Part shown: piece after piece, positions 27,000 through 35,086 of the stretch | Layout: every line of letters starts with the position of its first letter | How positions within the stretch are numbered: the first letter of the stretch is position 1 | NCBI RefSeq assembly: GCF_029029505.1 | Contig: NZ_JAKJSD010000001.1 | Coordinates: forward strand, 372,001 to 436,000 | Reading direction: 5' to 3' | Source: Ancylomarina sp. DW003 | GTDB lineage: Bacteria > Bacteroidota > Bacteroidia > Bacteroidales > Marinifilaceae | Length of the DNA: 64,000 nt | The notes under the pieces: model-generated | Database searches by the model: none | Told to the model about the DNA's origin: nothing | Seen by the model: only the letters and a program-made list of their open reading frames with translations | Position numbers and translations under genes: made by a program

Positions 27000-27071
27000 T
27001 TTCTTGAGATTTGAGATTTAAGATACAGTGATGAAATATACCATCCTTATATCTAAAATTCTATTTTGTTT

Positions 27072-28295
27072 TTATTTATTTACTTGATTCCATTTTACAT
27101 CCTGATGTAAGATGTGTCCCATCTTTTCCATCTTAGTATGCATGTAAAATTCATTTTTTTCGTGGCAAGTCATTTCAATTTCTTCACGACCTACAACTTC
27201 AAGATTGTAACCTTTCAATCCAGCTATTTTTAGAGGATTGTTTGTCATTAATCTTAGTTTTTTAACGCCCAGGTCAGATAAAATAGCGGCACCAATACCA
27301 TAATCACGAAGATCAGCCTTAAAACCTAAAGCCAAATTAGCTTCAACAGTATCCAAACCTTCATCTTGCAATTGGTAAGCCTTAAGCTTGTTCATCAAAC
27401 CTATTCCACGTCCTTCCTGGCGCATATATAGTAATATACCTTTTCCTTCTTCCTCGATTCGACGTAAAGCTTCTTGTAGCTGATCTCCACAATCGCAACG
27501 CATAGATCCAAATGCATCACCTGTTAAGCACTCAGAGTGAACACGAACTAAGACTTCATCATCAAGACTAACATCTCCTTTTACCAGTGCAACATGATGT
27601 TCGCCATTTATTTTATTGATATAACCATGAGCTCTAAATTCACCATGCTTCGTTGGCATTGCCGTCTCGGTAATCTTTTCAATCATCGACTCAGTCTGAC
27701 GACGATATTCAATCAAATCAGCAATAGTGATCATTTTCAAATCATGCTTTCTGATGTATTCATGAAGCTGAGGAACGCGAGCCATAGTACCATCATCATT
27801 CATAATTTCACAGATAACACCCGATGGATGTAAACCAGCCATACGAGCTAAATCTACAGCAGCTTCGGTGTGCCCAGCACGTACCAAAACACCATTTTTA
27901 CGAGCTACCAATGGGAAAATATGTCCTGGACGCGTAAAATCTTCAGCCTTAGCCTTAGGATCAACAACCAATTTGATAGTATGTGCTCTTTCGTGAGCAG
28001 AAATACCCGTCGTACAATCTGCAGCATCAATACTTACAGTAAAAGCAGTTTGCTTTGCATCCGTATTCTTCTGCACCATCATGTCAATATTCAACTCATC
28101 CAAACGTTCTTGAATAATTGGCATACAAATTAAACCTCCAGCCTGACGGGCCATAAAATTAATCGCTTCAGGCGTCACCATTTCGGCTGCCATTAACAAG
28201 TCACCTTCATTCTCACGATCTTCATCATCAACCACCACAATCATTTTACCGGCTTTGATATCTTCAATCGCTTCTTCAATGGTATTAAATTTCAT
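27072..28295 (-). CDS. ribBA: Bifunctional 3,4-dihydroxybutanone 4-phosphate synthase / GTP cyclohydrolase II
   Basis: Supplies both precursors of riboflavin. In 407 residues it has the RibB half (residues 1-205) with [33 protein letters not shown] and RPGHIFPL. The RibA half has the zinc site [17 protein letters not shown], then [24 protein letters not shown] and the catalytic RLMTNNPLK. All expected active-site segments are present, so both activities are likely. It lies between ribE and ribH. Confidence 0.96.
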   Translation of the reverse strand: MKFNTIEEAIEDIKAGKMIVVVDDEDRENEGDLLMAAEMVTPEAINFMARQAGGLICMPIIQERLDELNIDMMVQKNTDAKQTAFTVSIDAADCTTGISAHERAHTIKLVVDPKAKAEDFTRPGHIFPLVARKNGVLVRAGHTEAAVDLARMAGLHPSGVICEIMNDDGTMARVPQLHEYIRKHDLKMITIADLIEYRRQTESMIEKITETAMPTKHGEFRAHGYINKINGEHHVALVKGDVSLDDEVLVRVHSECLTGDAFGSMRCDCGDQLQEALRRIEEEGKGILLYMRQEGRGIGLMNKLKAYQLQDEGLDTVEANLALGFKADLRDYGIGAAILSDLGVKKLRLMTNNPLKIAGLKGYNLEVVGREEIEMTCHEKNEFYMHTKMEKMGHILHQDVKWNQVNK

Positions 28296-28373
28296 CTTGT
28301 ATAGAGTTATATTGCTGTATTGTAATTTGATTATATCTACACTAGCTGCTCGCTAGATCTTTATTCCTTAATT

Positions 28374-29024
28374 TTAAAAAAAACCATTCTCTTTCAAGAA
28401 ATCCATACTGATATTGCTTTCCTTTTTTTCTTCATCCTTATGAAACATGAACTTCTCAATATACTTGGCAGTCATATCGCATTCTAAATTTACGAGGCTC
28501 CCGATTTTCTTCGAAACTAAAGTTGTATCATCCTGAGTCAAAGGAATAATTGAAACCTTAAATTGCTTATCATCCACATAAGCTACAGTCAAACTGATTC
28601 CATCAATAGCAATTGATCCCTTTTCAATCACATATTTTAGAATGTTTTTAGGAGCTGCAATACTCACCCAAATCGCATTATCATCCTTAGTTTGAGAAAT
28701 AATCTCACCAAGCCCGTCAACGTGTCCGCTTACCATATGACCACCCATTCTATCACCAACGCGAAGTGCTCTTTCTAAGTTTACCCGAGCGCCCTCTTTT
28801 TGCTGATGAAAACTTGAACGATTCATTGTTTCCGGCATCACATCAGCAGAAAAACCATTTGAGTTAAAATCTACAACTGTCAGGCAGATACCATTAGTTG
28901 CAATACTATCGCCTAGCTTTACATCATCCATGATTTTATTGGCAGCAATACTCAATCGAATTGAGTTTCCGCCTTTTTTCATGGCTTTTATATGTCCTAT
29001 TTCCTCTATTAGTCCTGTAAACAT
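28374..29024 (-). CDS. ribE: Riboflavin synthase (alpha chain)
   Basis: Dismutates two lumazine molecules to riboflavin. The 216-residue protein has the two lumazine-binding repeats: MFTGLIEEIG...DSIATNGICLTV...MPETMNRSSF, then GDRMGGHMVSGHVDGLGEI...GSIAIDGISLTV. The C-terminus is about 10-15 residues longer than usual and highly charged (FMFHKDEEKKES). It lies 25 nt after ribD. Confidence 0.95.
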   Translation of the reverse strand: MFTGLIEEIGHIKAMKKGGNSIRLSIAANKIMDDVKLGDSIATNGICLTVVDFNSNGFSADVMPETMNRSSFHQQKEGARVNLERALRVGDRMGGHMVSGHVDGLGEIISQTKDDNAIWVSIAAPKNILKYVIEKGSIAIDGISLTVAYVDDKQFKVSIIPLTQDDTTLVSKKIGSLVNLECDMTAKYIEKFMFHKDEEKKESNISMDFLKENGFF

Positions 29025-29049
29025 TCTTTCTTGTATTTACCTTTAAATC

Positions 29050-30180
29050 TTAATAGACAACTTCACCAATCACCAAAATGTCATCGGCTATATTTTCAAA
29101 ATGAATGTTCTGCAGATTCACTGCATCCTTCATCTTTTCAATTCCTTTTCCTCCTACCGGAGTTTTTGCTTCGTAACCTCCAATTATTTTGGGAGCAATA
29201 TAAGCGTGTACTTCATCAACAACTTGGGATTCTAAAGCAGCATAATTAAGCGTTGCTCCGCCTTCCAAAAGAATACCATCAATTCCTTTTTCTCCCAAAG
29301 CTTGAACTAGCAGATTTAAATCCACTCTTCCATTCTTTTCTCCAACAATCACAACCTCGTTTCCTAAGGCTTTTATCTCATTAATTTTTGACTGATCAGC
29401 ATCAGGTGTTACTGCCACAATTGTTTTGGCTTTAGTTCCCGTATTTAATATTTTTGAATCCAACGGAATTCTAGCTTTACTGTCCACTACAATTCGAATT
29501 GGATTTCTTCCTTTTTTATCTCCTGTCAATCGAGTTGTTAGAATGGGATTATCGGCAATCACAGTATCTACTCCAACCATAATCGCAATCAACTCATTTC
29601 TTAATTCATGAACTTTAGCTCTTGATAATTCATTAGAAACCCAACGTGAATCACCAGTGTAAGATGCAATTTTCCCATCCAGAGTCATCGCTGTTTTCAT
29701 AACCATGTAAGGTGTTTTAGTTTGAATAAACTTCAAAAACACACGATTCATTTGTGCTAATTCTGCACTTAAAAAATCCGATTCAACTTCAATGCCATGT
29801 TCTTGTAATAGCTTAACTCCTCGACCAGAAACCAAAGGATTCGGATCTAACATGCCAATAACCACACGTGCAATTTTATTATCGACTATGGCTTGAGCAC
29901 ATGGTGGTGTTTTTCCATAGTGAGAACAAGGTTCTAGTGTCACATACATGGTAGCACCTTCAACTGGTTCTTTTGCAGAACGAAAAGCATTAACCTCAGC
30001 ATGCGGACCACCATAAATCTCATGGTAACCTTCACTAATCACTTTATTATCCTTTACAATTACAGCACCTACCAAAGGGTTAGGGTTTACACCTCCGCAA
30101 CCTTTTTTAGCCAAATTGTAAGCTAACTGCATGTATTTATAATCCTGATCTGTTCTCAAAATAATATCTGCTTTAAGCAA
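29050..30180 (-). CDS. ribD: Bifunctional diaminohydroxyphosphoribosylaminopyrimidine deaminase / 5-amino-6-(5-phosphoribosylamino)uracil reductase
   Basis: Second and third steps of riboflavin synthesis. The deaminase half has GGPHAEVNAF and PCSHYGKTPPCAQAIV (zinc ligands His and two Cys). The reductase half has MKTAMTLDGKIAS, VGVDTVIADNP and GILLEGGATLN. The start is uncertain. The first ATG (30132) would begin at MQLAYNLAKKG, yet the preceding residues TDQDYKYM look like normal RibD sequence. The start is therefore probably a TTG at 30159 or 30180. The 30180 codon touches the U-tract of the riboswitch terminator. Up to 376 residues. Confidence 0.93.
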   Translation of the reverse strand: MLKADIILRTDQDYKYMQLAYNLAKKGCGGVNPNPLVGAVIVKDNKVISEGYHEIYGGPHAEVNAFRSAKEPVEGATMYVTLEPCSHYGKTPPCAQAIVDNKIARVVIGMLDPNPLVSGRGVKLLQEHGIEVESDFLSAELAQMNRVFLKFIQTKTPYMVMKTAMTLDGKIASYTGDSRWVSNELSRAKVHELRNELIAIMVGVDTVIADNPILTTRLTGDKKGRNPIRIVVDSKARIPLDSKILNTGTKAKTIVAVTPDADQSKINEIKALGNEVVIVGEKNGRVDLNLLVQALGEKGIDGILLEGGATLNYAALESQVVDEVHAYIAPKIIGGYEAKTPVGGKGIEKMKDAVNLQNIHFENIADDILVIGEVVY

Positions 30181-30220
30181 AAAATAAAAAAGCCCCGAAT
30201 AGCATAACTATTCAGGGCTT
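30181..30220 (-). terminator. Intrinsic terminator, expression platform of the FMN riboswitch
   Basis: On the minus strand, stem AAGCCCTGAATAG/CTATTCGGGGCTT (one G-U type mismatch), a 5-nt loop, then TTTTTATTTT. It lies about 65 nt after the aptamer and immediately before ribD, as expected for transcriptional control. Confidence 0.88.
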
Positions 30221-30284
30221 AATAATATCATAGACCAATGGGAATACTCCCAATGGAAACATCAATCAAATTGAATGCTTGTTT

Positions 30285-30390
30285 TCTTCTTCCATCCAGA
30301 CTTTACTGTCGGTACTGGAATCACACCAGTTCAATCTTTCGATTCGCGGACTATCACCGCCGGTCGGGAATTTCACCCTGCCCTGAAGAA
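30285..30390 (-). promoter_or_regulatory. FMN riboswitch (RFN element)
   Basis: Read on the minus strand, the conserved RFN blocks appear in order: CAGGGCAGGGTGAAATTCCC, GACCGGCGGTGATAGTCCGC, a variable arm AACTGGTGTGATTCCAGT, ACCGACAGTAAAGTC and TGGATGGAAGAAG. These are the diagnostic FMN-aptamer sequences. It controls ribD-ribE-ribBA-ribH through the downstream terminator: FMN binding is expected to stop transcription. Confidence 0.97.
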
Positions 30391-30401
30391 ACAATAAATA
30401 T

Positions 30402-30432
30402 ATCGAAACAAACTCTTACGACTTGTTTCGAT
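30402..30432. repeat. Perfect 10-bp inverted repeat at the riboflavin promoter
   Basis: ATCGAAACAA at 30402-30411 and TTGTTTCGAT at 30423-30432, with an 11-nt centre. It lies directly downstream of the -7 box, overlapping the predicted start site. It could be an operator or, if transcription starts upstream, a 5' hairpin. Confidence 0.55.
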
Positions 30433-30433
30433 G

Positions 30434-30465
30434 CAAATATATATCTAATTGGTTTAATTTCACAA
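30434..30465 (-). promoter_or_regulatory. Promoter of the riboflavin operon
   Basis: On the minus strand, TTG (30465-30463), a 21-nt spacer and TATATTTG (30441-30434). The predicted start is near 30428, about 38 nt ahead of the FMN aptamer. Confidence 0.65.
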
Positions 30466-30620
30466 TAGATTAATCAAATTGATTTTAATCTTTAAAACAT
30501 CTTTTATAAATTAAGATCAATTCATTTTTTTAACTTTTTAACTAATACATAAGTCTGCATATCCATTAGATGTGCTATATTCGTGACTTAAAATCAATTT
30601 CAACTCTAAATTCTTTGTCA

Positions 30621-31352
30621 GTGACTGATCGCATTGTTATAATTCCAACCTACAACGAGAAAGAAAATATTGAAGCTATTATAAGAAAAGTATTCTCACT
30701 CGATATTGATTTCGACATCCTAATTGTAGAAGATAATTCTCCTGATGGAACGGCTGATATCGTTAAGAATTTACAGAAAGAATTCACACAACTTCACATT
30801 CTGGAACGTAAAGGCAAGCTTGGACTAGGAACTGCTTATATCGGTGGTTTCAAGTGGTGTTTAGCTCGTGATTACAACTATGTATTCGAGATGGATGCCG
30901 ATTTTTCACACAACCCTGAAGATTTGATTCGCTTACATGACGCTTGTGCAAACAAAGGTGGAGATTTATCTATTGGATCAAGATACGTTTCAGGTGTAAA
31001 TGTTGTCAACTGGCCAATGGGGCGCGTATTAATGTCCTATTTCGCATCAAAATATGTGAGAATTGTGACTGGAATGAAAGTTCATGATGCAACAGCAGGT
31101 TTTATTTGTTATACGAGAAAGGTTCTTGAAACAATCGAACTTGACAGAATTCGATTCATTGGTTATGCTTTCCAAATTGAAATGAAATTCACAACATGGA
31201 AATTTGGTTTCAATATTATTGAAGTACCAATTATCTTCACGGATAGAACAGAAGGGACATCGAAAATGAGTGGTGGTATTTTCAATGAAGCGGTTTGGGG
31301 TGTGATTAAAATGAAACTCCGAAGTTATTTCAGAAAATACAAGCGAGCTTAA
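30621..31352 (+). CDS. Polyprenol monophosphomannose synthase (dolichol-phosphate mannosyltransferase-like GT2)
   Basis: A family-2 glycosyltransferase that probably transfers mannose (or a related hexose) from its nucleotide sugar to polyprenyl phosphate at the cytoplasmic membrane. Motifs: VIIPTYNEKENIEAII, VEDNSPDGTADIV, GKLGLGTAYIGGFKW, FEMDADFSHNPEDL (DxD-like), GSRYVSG, and the C-terminal FTDRTEGTSKMS. It is of the short soluble type without the GtrA-like membrane domain. I take the GTG at 30621 (244 residues) because family members begin near (M)TDRIVIIPTYNEK. A TATATTCG box at about 30577 would follow the alternative ATG at 30570, though that start (260 residues) cannot be excluded. 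Confidence 0.88.
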   Translation: MTDRIVIIPTYNEKENIEAIIRKVFSLDIDFDILIVEDNSPDGTADIVKNLQKEFTQLHILERKGKLGLGTAYIGGFKWCLARDYNYVFEMDADFSHNPEDLIRLHDACANKGGDLSIGSRYVSGVNVVNWPMGRVLMSYFASKYVRIVTGMKVHDATAGFICYTRKVLETIELDRIRFIGYAFQIEMKFTTWKFGFNIIEVPIIFTDRTEGTSKMSGGIFNEAVWGVIKMKLRSYFRKYKRA

Positions 31353-31385
31353 AACTCTAAACAAATTTTAGGTTTGAAAAACACA

Positions 31386-31424
31386 AACTTCTTCCAATTA
31401 TCCACTTATTGAAGAAGTTATTTT
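31386..31424 (+). terminator. Probable intrinsic terminator after the glycosyltransferase gene
   Basis: Stem AACTTCTTC/GAAGAAGTT with a 16-nt loop, followed by ATTTTTAT. It is 34 nt after the stop codon. Confidence 0.65.
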
Positions 31425-31533
31425 TATATCCTAATTTTAATGTCTACAAAAGCTTTTAAAAGCAATAAATGATGTATTTCAAGTCGAAAATTCTTAATTT
31501 GCATATTATAATATTACACTATAAACAACCAAA

Positions 31534-32874
31534 ATGACAGCTCAACTGATTAAAAATGCCCGTATCGTAAATGAGGGTAAACAATTTATAGGAAGTGTTT
31601 TGATTAAGGACGATATCATTGAAGAAATCTTCAACGGATGTCCTGAAACAACTCAAGAAAATTGGGAAATTATTGATGCAACAGGGAAGTTACTTATTCC
31701 TGGTGTAATCGACGATCAAGTTCATTTTCGTGATCCGGGAATGCCTCACAAAGGCGATATATTTACGGAATCGAGAGCAGCTGTGGCCGGAGGAACAACT
31801 TCATTTATGGACATGCCAAATGTAAAGCCTCAAACTCTTACACAAGAATTGCTTGCTGAACGATACAAACTGGGTGCTGAGAAATCTCTGGCTAACTACT
31901 CGTTCTATATGGGAGCTTCTAACACGAATTTGGAAGAGGTTATTAAAACCAACCCTAAAGATGTTTGTGGTATTAAAATCTTTATGGGGTCGTCTACCGG
32001 AAATATGTTAGTTGATGATATCGATACGCTTTCTCAGATTTTCGAAAAAGCACCTTTGCTTATCGCAACACATTGCGAAGATTCACCAACAATTGATGCC
32101 AATCTTGAAACTTACCGTGAGAAATATGGTGATGACATCCCTATGGATTATCATGGTGAAATTCGATCGGCTGAAGCTTGTTACAAATCATCTTCAAAGG
32201 CAATTGAACTGGCTAAAAAATACAACACTCGCTTGCATATCCTTCACCTTTCCAGTGGAATAGAAATGGATTTATTCGATAATAAGATTCCATCGAAGGA
32301 TAAGCGAATCACTTCTGAAGTTTGTGTTCATCATCTAAGATTTAATGATTCAGATTATGCAGAAAGAAAAGCAAGAATCCGTTGGAATCCTGCCATTAAA
32401 ACTGCTGATGATCAATCTAAAATTTGGGAAGCTTTACTTGACGATCGTTTAGATGTTATTGCAACAGATCATGCGCCACATACAATTGAGGAAAAAGATG
32501 GCAACTATATGCAAGCTGCTGGCGGTGGACCATTGGTACAACACTCTCTTGTTTCTATGCTTGAATTTGCACACAAAGGTAAGCTGTCTGTTGAGAAAGT
32601 AATTGAAAAAATGTGTCATGCTCCTGCTGATGTGTTCCAGGTTGAAAAAAGAGGTTATATCCGTAAAGGTTACTTTGCAGACTTAGTTCTTTTATCAGAA
32701 GATGAATGGACAGTAAACAAAGAAAATATCCTATACAAATGCGCTTGGTCACCTTTCGAAGGCGATCGTTTCCATTATAAGGTAGATCAAACTTTTGTAA
32801 ACGGACAACTTGCGTATAAGCAAGGACAAGTTAACGACAAAGTGCGTGGTAAACGATTAACTTTTACCCGTTAA
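31534..32874 (+). CDS. pyrC: Dihydroorotase (class I)
   Basis: Cyclises carbamoyl-aspartate to dihydroorotate in pyrimidine synthesis. The 446-residue amidohydrolase has GVIDDQVHFRDPG (HxH-type metal site, here QVHF after D), GGTTSFMDMPN, CGIKIFMGSSTGN, ATHCEDS, HILHLSSG, SEVCVHHLRF and VIATDHAPHT with the last metal Asp/His. The typical DxHVHFREPG is slightly changed to DQVHFRDPG, as seen in Bacteroidota members. A role as another cyclic amidohydrolase is less likely. It ends in its own terminator. Confidence 0.9.
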   Translation: MTAQLIKNARIVNEGKQFIGSVLIKDDIIEEIFNGCPETTQENWEIIDATGKLLIPGVIDDQVHFRDPGMPHKGDIFTESRAAVAGGTTSFMDMPNVKPQTLTQELLAERYKLGAEKSLANYSFYMGASNTNLEEVIKTNPKDVCGIKIFMGSSTGNMLVDDIDTLSQIFEKAPLLIATHCEDSPTIDANLETYREKYGDDIPMDYHGEIRSAEACYKSSSKAIELAKKYNTRLHILHLSSGIEMDLFDNKIPSKDKRITSEVCVHHLRFNDSDYAERKARIRWNPAIKTADDQSKIWEALLDDRLDVIATDHAPHTIEEKDGNYMQAAGGGPLVQHSLVSMLEFAHKGKLSVEKVIEKMCHAPADVFQVEKRGYIRKGYFADLVLLSEDEWTVNKENILYKCAWSPFEGDRFHYKVDQTFVNGQLAYKQGQVNDKVRGKRLTFTR

Positions 32875-32891
32875 GCTCTACATTAAAATAT

Positions 32892-32930
32892 GAGGATGAT
32901 ACCCTTTGAAAATTATCATCCTCAAATATT
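32892..32930 (+). terminator. Intrinsic terminator of pyrC
   Basis: Perfect 10-bp stem GAGGATGATA/TATCATCCTC with a 12-nt loop and an AT-rich tail (AAATATTTAATTC). The U-tract is weak. Confidence 0.65.
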
Positions 32931-32963
32931 TAATTCTATTTAGTAACCCCTATTACTAGAATC

Positions 32964-33458
32964 ATGAAAAAAGCAAACTCACTATTACTAATGGCTCTGT
33001 TTGCTTCACTCGTGTTATCATCCTGTGAAACATCTGGAAGCCAAAACATAAAGAAGAAATCATCCTCCCAAGGTGAATCTATTGCCAAACCAATCACCTA
33101 CGAGGTCCTTGTAAAAAATCCAGATCTCGAAGACGAATGGCAGGCAAAATGCCTCGAAAACACCAATATTAAATCAATGTCTAAAGATATTTTAAGAGCA
33201 GTTAATTCCGGCAACTTGAAAGCTTACGACTACTATGATGGACATCTTCTATCAAAAGCAGAAATTAAGGCTATTCTGAAAAAGAATGGAAAGCAAAACA
33301 ATATTGGCAACATTCAGTTTAAAGAAGAATGGTACTGGGACAAAGACCAGCTTCAACTTCAGAAAAAAGTGAAGTCGCTCATGTTTGGCTATGAAATTTA
33401 TGGAGAAAACAATAAAGTTAGAGGATATAGAGCTAGTTTTGTGGTGAATTTAGATTAA
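32964..33458 (+). CDS. Predicted lipoprotein, possibly GldN-like
   Basis: A 164-residue protein with a lipoprotein signal: MKK, a hydrophobic core LLLMALFASLVL, then the lipobox LSSC with Cys at about residue 20. The next residues are polar (ETSGSQN), so it may reach the outer membrane. The mature part resembles, at pattern level only, the C-terminal part of GldN/PorN: ILRAVNSGNLKAYDYYDGHLLSKAEIKAIL followed by NIQFKEEWYWDKDQLQLQKKVKSLMFGYEI. GldN is a type 9 secretion core component, but true GldN is about twice as long and lacks this lipobox. I treat the likeness as a lead, not an assignment. It lies 38 nt upstream of the dehydrogenase gene. Confidence 0.6.
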   Translation: MKKANSLLLMALFASLVLSSCETSGSQNIKKKSSSQGESIAKPITYEVLVKNPDLEDEWQAKCLENTNIKSMSKDILRAVNSGNLKAYDYYDGHLLSKAEIKAILKKNGKQNNIGNIQFKEEWYWDKDQLQLQKKVKSLMFGYEIYGENNKVRGYRASFVVNLD

Positions 33459-33495
33459 GCTCATTATAACATAGAGACTACAAAAAGATACTAGC

Positions 33496-34440
33496 ATGAC
33501 AAAGAAAGTTCTATTTATAGATTCAACACATCCTCGTTTACTTGAAATGCTGGAAGAGGCAGGGTTTGATTGCCAATATACACCAGAATTAAGCAAAGAT
33601 GAAATGCTTGAAATCTTCAATCAATTCGACGGTTTTATTATTCGAAGTAAATTCAAATTAACCAAAGCTGAACTTGATAAGGCTACACGTTTAAAATTTA
33701 TAGGACGCGTTGGTGCCGGTCTTGAAAATATAGATGTGCCATACGCCGAAAGCAAAGGAATTACTTGTTTTAATGCCCCGGAAGGTAATCGCGATGCCGT
33801 GGGAGAACATGCACTTGGTATGCTTCTTTGCTTATTCAACAACCTATACCGATGTAACACTGAAGTTGGCATGGGAATGTGGCGTAGAGAAGAAAATCGA
33901 GGATTGGAAATAAAAGGTAAAACTGTCGGAATTATTGGTTATGGTAATATGGGAAATGCCTTTGCTCAACGCCTTAAAGGTTTTGGTTGTAAAGTAATTG
34001 CTTACGACAAATACAAATTCGATTATACCGACGAGTATTGCGAAGAAAAACAATTGCAAGATCTTTTCGACAATTGTGATATTCTAAGTCTTCATATACC
34101 TCAAACCGAAGAAACCATGTTTATGGTAAATGAAGAATTCATAGCTAAGTTCAAGAAACCTTTCTTTCTTATTAACACAGCTCGTGGAAAAATTGTAAGA
34201 ATTTCTGACTTAGTTAAACATCTAAAAACGGGTCAGGTTCGTGGCGCTTGTCTCGATGTTTTAGAATACGAGAAAACTTCTTTCGAAGATTTACATGCCA
34301 ATGAACTTCCTGATGATTTCAAATATTTAATTGATGCTGAGAATGTCTTATTAAGCCCGCACGTTGGTGGCTGGACACATGAATCAAACATTAAATTATC
34401 AGAAGTTACAGCTCAAAAGATCATTGACAAATTCGCTTAG
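33496..34440 (+). CDS. D-isomer-specific 2-hydroxyacid dehydrogenase (SerA-like)
   Basis: A 314-residue NAD-dependent dehydrogenase. The catalytic-domain start is FIDSTHPRLLEML. The NAD fold has GKTVGIIGYGNMGNAFAQRLKGFGCKVIAYDK. The catalytic Arg is in NTARGKIV, the Glu in CLDVLEYEK and the His in LSPHVGGWTHES. It has no C-terminal ACT domain, so it is the short type and may be 3-phosphoglycerate dehydrogenase or act on another 2-hydroxyacid. The stop codon lies 3 nt before the inverted-repeat element that follows. Confidence 0.87.
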   Translation: MTKKVLFIDSTHPRLLEMLEEAGFDCQYTPELSKDEMLEIFNQFDGFIIRSKFKLTKAELDKATRLKFIGRVGAGLENIDVPYAESKGITCFNAPEGNRDAVGEHALGMLLCLFNNLYRCNTEVGMGMWRREENRGLEIKGKTVGIIGYGNMGNAFAQRLKGFGCKVIAYDKYKFDYTDEYCEEKQLQDLFDNCDILSLHIPQTEETMFMVNEEFIAKFKKPFFLINTARGKIVRISDLVKHLKTGQVRGACLDVLEYEKTSFEDLHANELPDDFKYLIDAENVLLSPHVGGWTHESNIKLSEVTAQKIIDKFA

Positions 34441-34442
34441 AA

Positions 34443-35003
34443 TTGTTCCCGCGGATTACGCAGATCATCGCAGATTATTTTTATAAATGATTTACTTTTC
34501 GGTAGATGCCATTGGTAATATTATCAACATTAAAATTGACAAGAATTGCTAAACTGAGATCGGTGATTTTTAAATATGTTAGAACCTGCTTATGATGTAC
34601 ATTAACCAGTTTTTCAACAGACTTAACTTCAATAATGACTTTGTTCTCAACCAGTAAATCTAATCTAAAACCAACATTTAAATCAATATCATCATATATA
34701 ACAGGAATCGGGATCTCTTGTTTAACTTTTAACCCCTCTTTCGTCAATTCATACATCAAGGCTTTGCAGTATATTGATTCTAAAAGACCAGGTCCTAAAT
34801 TATTATAAACATTAAAAATTGCTCCTCTAATTTTGTAAGATATCTCATTTTCCGTCATAGTAGAATATAAATTTATTTCTAGATGATTTTAACTCTAAAT
34901 TATGAAAATGATTTTGATAATTAGGGAAATTTCGATTTGATATTTTATTAAGTAGTGTGAGATAATATCTATCTGCGAAAATCAGTGTAATCAGCGGGAA
35001 TAA
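34443..35003. mobile_element. Small inverted-repeat element carrying a GxxExxY gene
   Basis: A 33-bp left end (34443-34475) and a 33-bp right end (34971-35003) are imperfect inverted copies with about 27 of 33 positions identical. Shared blocks in order are TTCCCGC, GATTAC, GAT and TCGCAGAT. Within each end the CAGAT/GATTA word recurs about every 10-11 bp. The only gene inside is the GxxExxY gene, whose stop is 5 bp from the left end. No transposase and no clear target-site duplication are seen, so mobility is an inference. Confidence 0.6.
34481..34858 (-). CDS. GxxExxY protein (PD-(D/E)XK nuclease-superfamily fold)
   Basis: A 125-residue protein of the GxxExxY family, named for GPGLLESIY (residues 22-30). 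The nuclease-fold core is recognisable: RLDLLVENKVIIEVKSVEKL provides the Asp and the E-x-K, and HHKQVLTYLKITDLSLAILVNF provides the following helix and strand. The protein is complete, with no frameshift. Biochemical function is unknown. Family members are common in Bacteroidota and cyanobacteria and often occur in many copies per genome (recalled, not checked). Here it is enclosed by 33-bp inverted repeats, so a link to the mobility or maintenance of that element is possible. Confidence 0.88.
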   Translation of the reverse strand: MTENEISYKIRGAIFNVYNNLGPGLLESIYCKALMYELTKEGLKVKQEIPIPVIYDDIDLNVGFRLDLLVENKVIIEVKSVEKLVNVHHKQVLTYLKITDLSLAILVNFNVDNITNGIYRKVNHL

Positions 35004-35024
35004 ATAACATCGTGGGTATATAAA

Positions 35025-35052
35025 AATAAAGCACCCTCTTTCAAGGGTGCTT
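35025..35052 (-). terminator. Intrinsic terminator of the 35087-35827 gene
   Basis: Perfect 8-bp stem GCACCCTC.../...GAGGGTGC-type (GCACCCTCTTTCAAGGGTGC). On the minus strand it is followed by TTTATTTTTA. Confidence 0.75.
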
Positions 35053-35086
35053 TTAGTGTAACTACACACATAATATTAATTCCGAA

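Noticed and set aside
34433-35013. Target-site duplication flanking the GxxExxY element
   Set aside because: Bases just outside the two inverted repeats share only a few A/T positions; no convincing direct repeat was found.
34845-35069. Minus-strand frame overlapping the right inverted repeat
   Set aside because: It spans the repeat and the terminator and overlaps the GxxExxY start; no protein-like pattern.
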